Below, in pieces: positions 62,179 to 64,000 of a stretch of 64,000 nucleotides of DNA. The position numbers were made by a program, and so were the translations under genes. Source of the stretch: Halanaeroarchaeum sulfurireducens (GTDB taxonomy: Archaea; Halobacteriota; Halobacteria; Halobacteriales; Halobacteriaceae); assembly GCF_001011115.1 (NCBI RefSeq), contig NZ_CP008874.1, positions 558,001-622,000 on the forward strand. Direction: 5' to 3'. Position 1 is the first letter of the stretch; the number at the start of each line of letters is the position of its first letter. The notes below the pieces were generated by a model. That model did no database searches, was not told the DNA's origin, and saw nothing but the letters and a program-made list of their open reading frames with translations.

Positions 62179-64000
62179 TCACTCGCGGAGCGCGTCGAGC
62201 ATGAGCCGCTGTTCGACGCGCTTGACCTCGTGCTGGACGTCGCGAACGGCGTCGATGTTGGCGGAGATGGAGGAGACCCCCTCTTCGACCAAAAATCGGG
62301 CCATCTCTGGCTTCGAGCCGGCCTGTCCACAGATACTCGTGTCGATGTCGTGTTCCCGACAGGCTCTGATCGTTTGTCCGATCAGCCGGAGGACCGACGG
62401 GTGTAACTCGTCGAACCGGTCGGAGACGTTGCCGTTGTTCCGGTCGACCGCGAGTGTGTACTGGGTGAGATCGTTCGTGCCGAAGGAGGCGAAGTCGATG
62501 CCCTCCTCGGCCATTTCGTCGATCATCATGGCGCTCGCCGGCGTCTCGATCATCACGCCCCAGGAGCGCCGCTCGGGATCGATGCCGACCTCGGTCATCA
62601 GTTCGCGGGCCGCGGCCACGTCCCGGTGGTCGTTGACGAGCGGGAACATGATCTCCACGTTGTCGTAGCCCATCTCGTAGAGCCGCGCGAACGCCTCGAG
62701 TTCGTGTTTGAACAGTTCGGGCTCGTTCAGGGACCGTCGGATGCCGCGGTACCCCATCATCGGGTTGTGCTCGTGGGGTTCGTCCTCGCCACCTTCGAGT
62801 TGCCTGAACTCGTCCGTCGGAGCGTCGAGCGTCCGCACACGAACGGGCCGGGGATAGAACTCGTCCGCGACGCCGCGCACGCCGTCCACGATCTCGTCGA
62901 TGTAGGCTCGCTTGCCGTGGTCGTCGATGTATCGCTCGGGGGTCTTGTTCGTCGAGAGGATCATGTGCTCCAGGCGGAGTAGGCCGACGCCGTCCGCTCC
63001 GGTCGCCGCGGCACGTTCTGCGGCTTCCGGGATCGAGACGTTCACCTTGACCTCGGTCGCGGTCATCGGCTTGACCGGCGTCTTCGGGCGCGCCTCCTCG
63101 ATCGGCTCGCGCTCCGCTGCCGACTCGGGGCGCCCTTCTGTGATCGTCCCGCGGTCCCCGTCGATGGTGACGATCTGGTCGTCACGGAGGACGTCCGTGG
63201 CGTTTCCGCTGCCGACCACCGCGGGGACGCCGAGTTCTCTCGAGACGATGGCGGCGTGGCTCGTCATCCCGCCCTCGTCGGTGACGATGCCGGCCGCCCG
63301 CTTCATCGCCGGGACCATGTCCGGCGTCGTCATTTCGGTGACGATGATGTCCCCTTCGCCGACCTTGTCGAGCTGGTCCAGTTTCCCGACGGTGCGGACG
63401 GCCCCCGCCGCGATGCCGGGACTCGCACCGAGTCCAGAGACGAGTTCCTCGCCGTTGTCGCCGTTTTGGGTAGCTTCCATTGTTTCCTCGGAGATCGTCG
63501 TGATGGGCCGTGACTGCAGCATGTACACCGAGTCTCCGACGATGGCCCATTCCACGTCCTGTGGTGTCCCGTAGTGTTCTTCGACTTGCTCGCCCAGGGC
63601 GACGAGATCAAACAGCTCGTCGTTGGTGAGAACGCGCGCGGTTCGTTTCTCCTCCGAAACCTCGCGTTCGATCGTTTCGCCGGTTTCGGGGTCTCGTTCC
63701 ATCGTGACCTTCTTGTTGGCGATCGTCACGTCCTCGACATCGCCGGACTCGCGGTCGACCACGTAGTTGTCGGGTGAGACGGAGCCGGAAACGACGGCCT
63801 CGCCGAGCCCCCACGCCCCTTCGATGATCACCTTCGGCGCGCCCGTCGATGGGTGACTCGTGAACATGACGCCGCTCTTTTCGGCGTCCACCATCTGCTG
63901 GACGACGACCGCGATGTTCACGACGTCGTGATCGAATCCCTTCTGTTGGCGGTAGTAGATGGCCCGCTGGGTGAACAGCGATGCCCAGCAGCGTTTCACC
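62179..64000 (-). CDS. ppsA: Phosphoenolpyruvate synthase (5' part beyond the window)
   Basis: The last 607 codons of a roughly 760-residue enzyme that converts pyruvate, ATP and water to PEP in gluconeogenesis. The end of the ATP-grasp domain is visible (SGVMFTSHPSTGAPKVIIEG, VEWAIVGDSVYMLQSRPITT). The phosphohistidine domain has the catalytic His in GGMTSHAAIVSRELGVP, and the TIM barrel ends with the catalytic Cys in SICGQAGSKPEMARFL. The frame remains open at the window edge. It opposes pyruvate kinase, about 4 kb away. Confidence 0.97.
   Translation of the reverse strand, partial: VKRCWASLFTQRAIYYRQQKGFDHDVVNIAVVVQQMVDAEKSGVMFTSHPSTGAPKVIIEGAWGLGEAVVSGSVSPDNYVVDRESGDVEDVTIANKKVTMERDPETGETIEREVSEEKRTARVLTNDELFDLVALGEQVEEHYGTPQDVEWAIVGDSVYMLQSRPITTISEETMEATQNGDNGEELVSGLGASPGIAAGAVRTVGKLDQLDKVGEGDIIVTEMTTPDMVPAMKRAAGIVTDEGGMTSHAAIVSRELGVPAVVGSGNATDVLRDDQIVTIDGDRGTITEGRPESAAEREPIEEARPKTPVKPMTATEVKVNVSIPEAAERAAATGADGVGLLRLEHMILSTNKTPERYIDDHGKRAYIDEIVDGVRGVADEFYPRPVRVRTLDAPTDEFRQLEGGEDEPHEHNPMMGYRGIRRSLNEPELFKHELEAFARLYEMGYDNVEIMFPLVNDHRDVAAARELMTEVGIDPERRSWGVMIETPASAMMIDEMAEEGIDFASFGTNDLTQYTLAVDRNNGNVSDRFDELHPSVLRLIGQTIRACREHDIDTSICGQAGSKPEMARFLVEEGVSSISANIDAVRDVQHEVKRVEQRLMLDALRE

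Noticed and set aside
1-64000. tRNA, rRNA, snoRNA or other known structured RNA genes
   Set aside because: I looked for tRNA-like D- and T-arm words and rRNA signatures on both strands and saw none that hold. A covariance-model search would settle this.
1-64000. Prophage, integrated element or transposon
   Set aside because: No integrase, transposase, tRNA attachment duplication or composition break was found. AT-rich spots are promoters.

Overview
The window is a chromosomal stretch of a haloarchaeon (class Halobacteria). The evidence is high GC, very acidic predicted proteins, many leaderless genes with a TATA-like box about 25-30 bases before the start codon, two TFB transcription factors, a CetZ tubulin-like protein, the archaeal pantoate-kinase route to CoA, the archaeal aminodideoxyheptulosonate route to shikimate, a heptaprenyl/geranylgeranylglyceryl phosphate synthase and a membrane-anchored LonB. 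The genus cannot be fixed from this. I found no rRNA, tRNA, CRISPR array, insertion sequence or prophage. The content is mainly conserved core genes.

Layout. 1-6.2 kb: thiamine regulator ThiR, then a minus-strand run aspS - pantoate kinase - MATE transporter - phosphopantoate/beta-alanine ligase, then the archaeal lipid enzyme GGGP synthase. 6.3-12.8 kb: TFB, RNase HI and its partner, a PadR regulator with a start-site palindrome, pyrophosphatase, a phosphodiesterase-like protein and CetZ. 12.9-21.5 kb: an eight-gene chain, mostly with stop/start overlaps, for a Tad-like type IV pilus or secretion machine (ATPase, double TadC-like membrane protein and six poorly known small or secreted proteins). 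21.6-34.8 kb: mixed housekeeping and conserved unknowns (zinc-finger micro-protein, GT81-like enzyme, Nudix, Hsp20, COG1031-like radical SAM, TRAM, methyltransferase, glycosyltransferase, amidohydrolase, secreted Ig-like protein, SAM hydrolase coupled to NadM). 35-37.7 kb: LonB and a CAAX-type membrane protease. 37.7-46.2 kb: aromatic amino acid block (trpCBA, ADH synthase, DHQ synthase II, AroD) with a second TFB. 46.4-53.7 kb: DUF84 NTPase, a glycosyltransferase-flippase fusion and a TRAP-TAXI operon. 53.7-64 kb: regulator, stomatin/NfeD pair, pyruvate kinase, MetRS, a DedA-like protein, MfnA decarboxylase (beta-alanine source) and a partial PEP synthase.

The most unusual signal is a set of short tandem duplications at gene 3' ends. 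The best is a 57-57-56 bp array exactly at the trpB/trpA stop-start overlap. It re-creates the ATGA coupling site four times, encodes a small chained ORF between trpB and trpA, and carries mutually exclusive hairpins. Shorter arrays (24-31 bp) sit at the ends of rnhA-operon protein/PadR, ppa, CetZ and the DedA-like gene, and a 15 bp array lies inside the stomatin 3' end. Other points of interest are an MGMT-like protein with Asp in place of the reactive Cys, a pyruvate kinase whose phosphohistidine-type domain has lost its His, and a MATE transporter lodged between two CoA-pathway enzymes.
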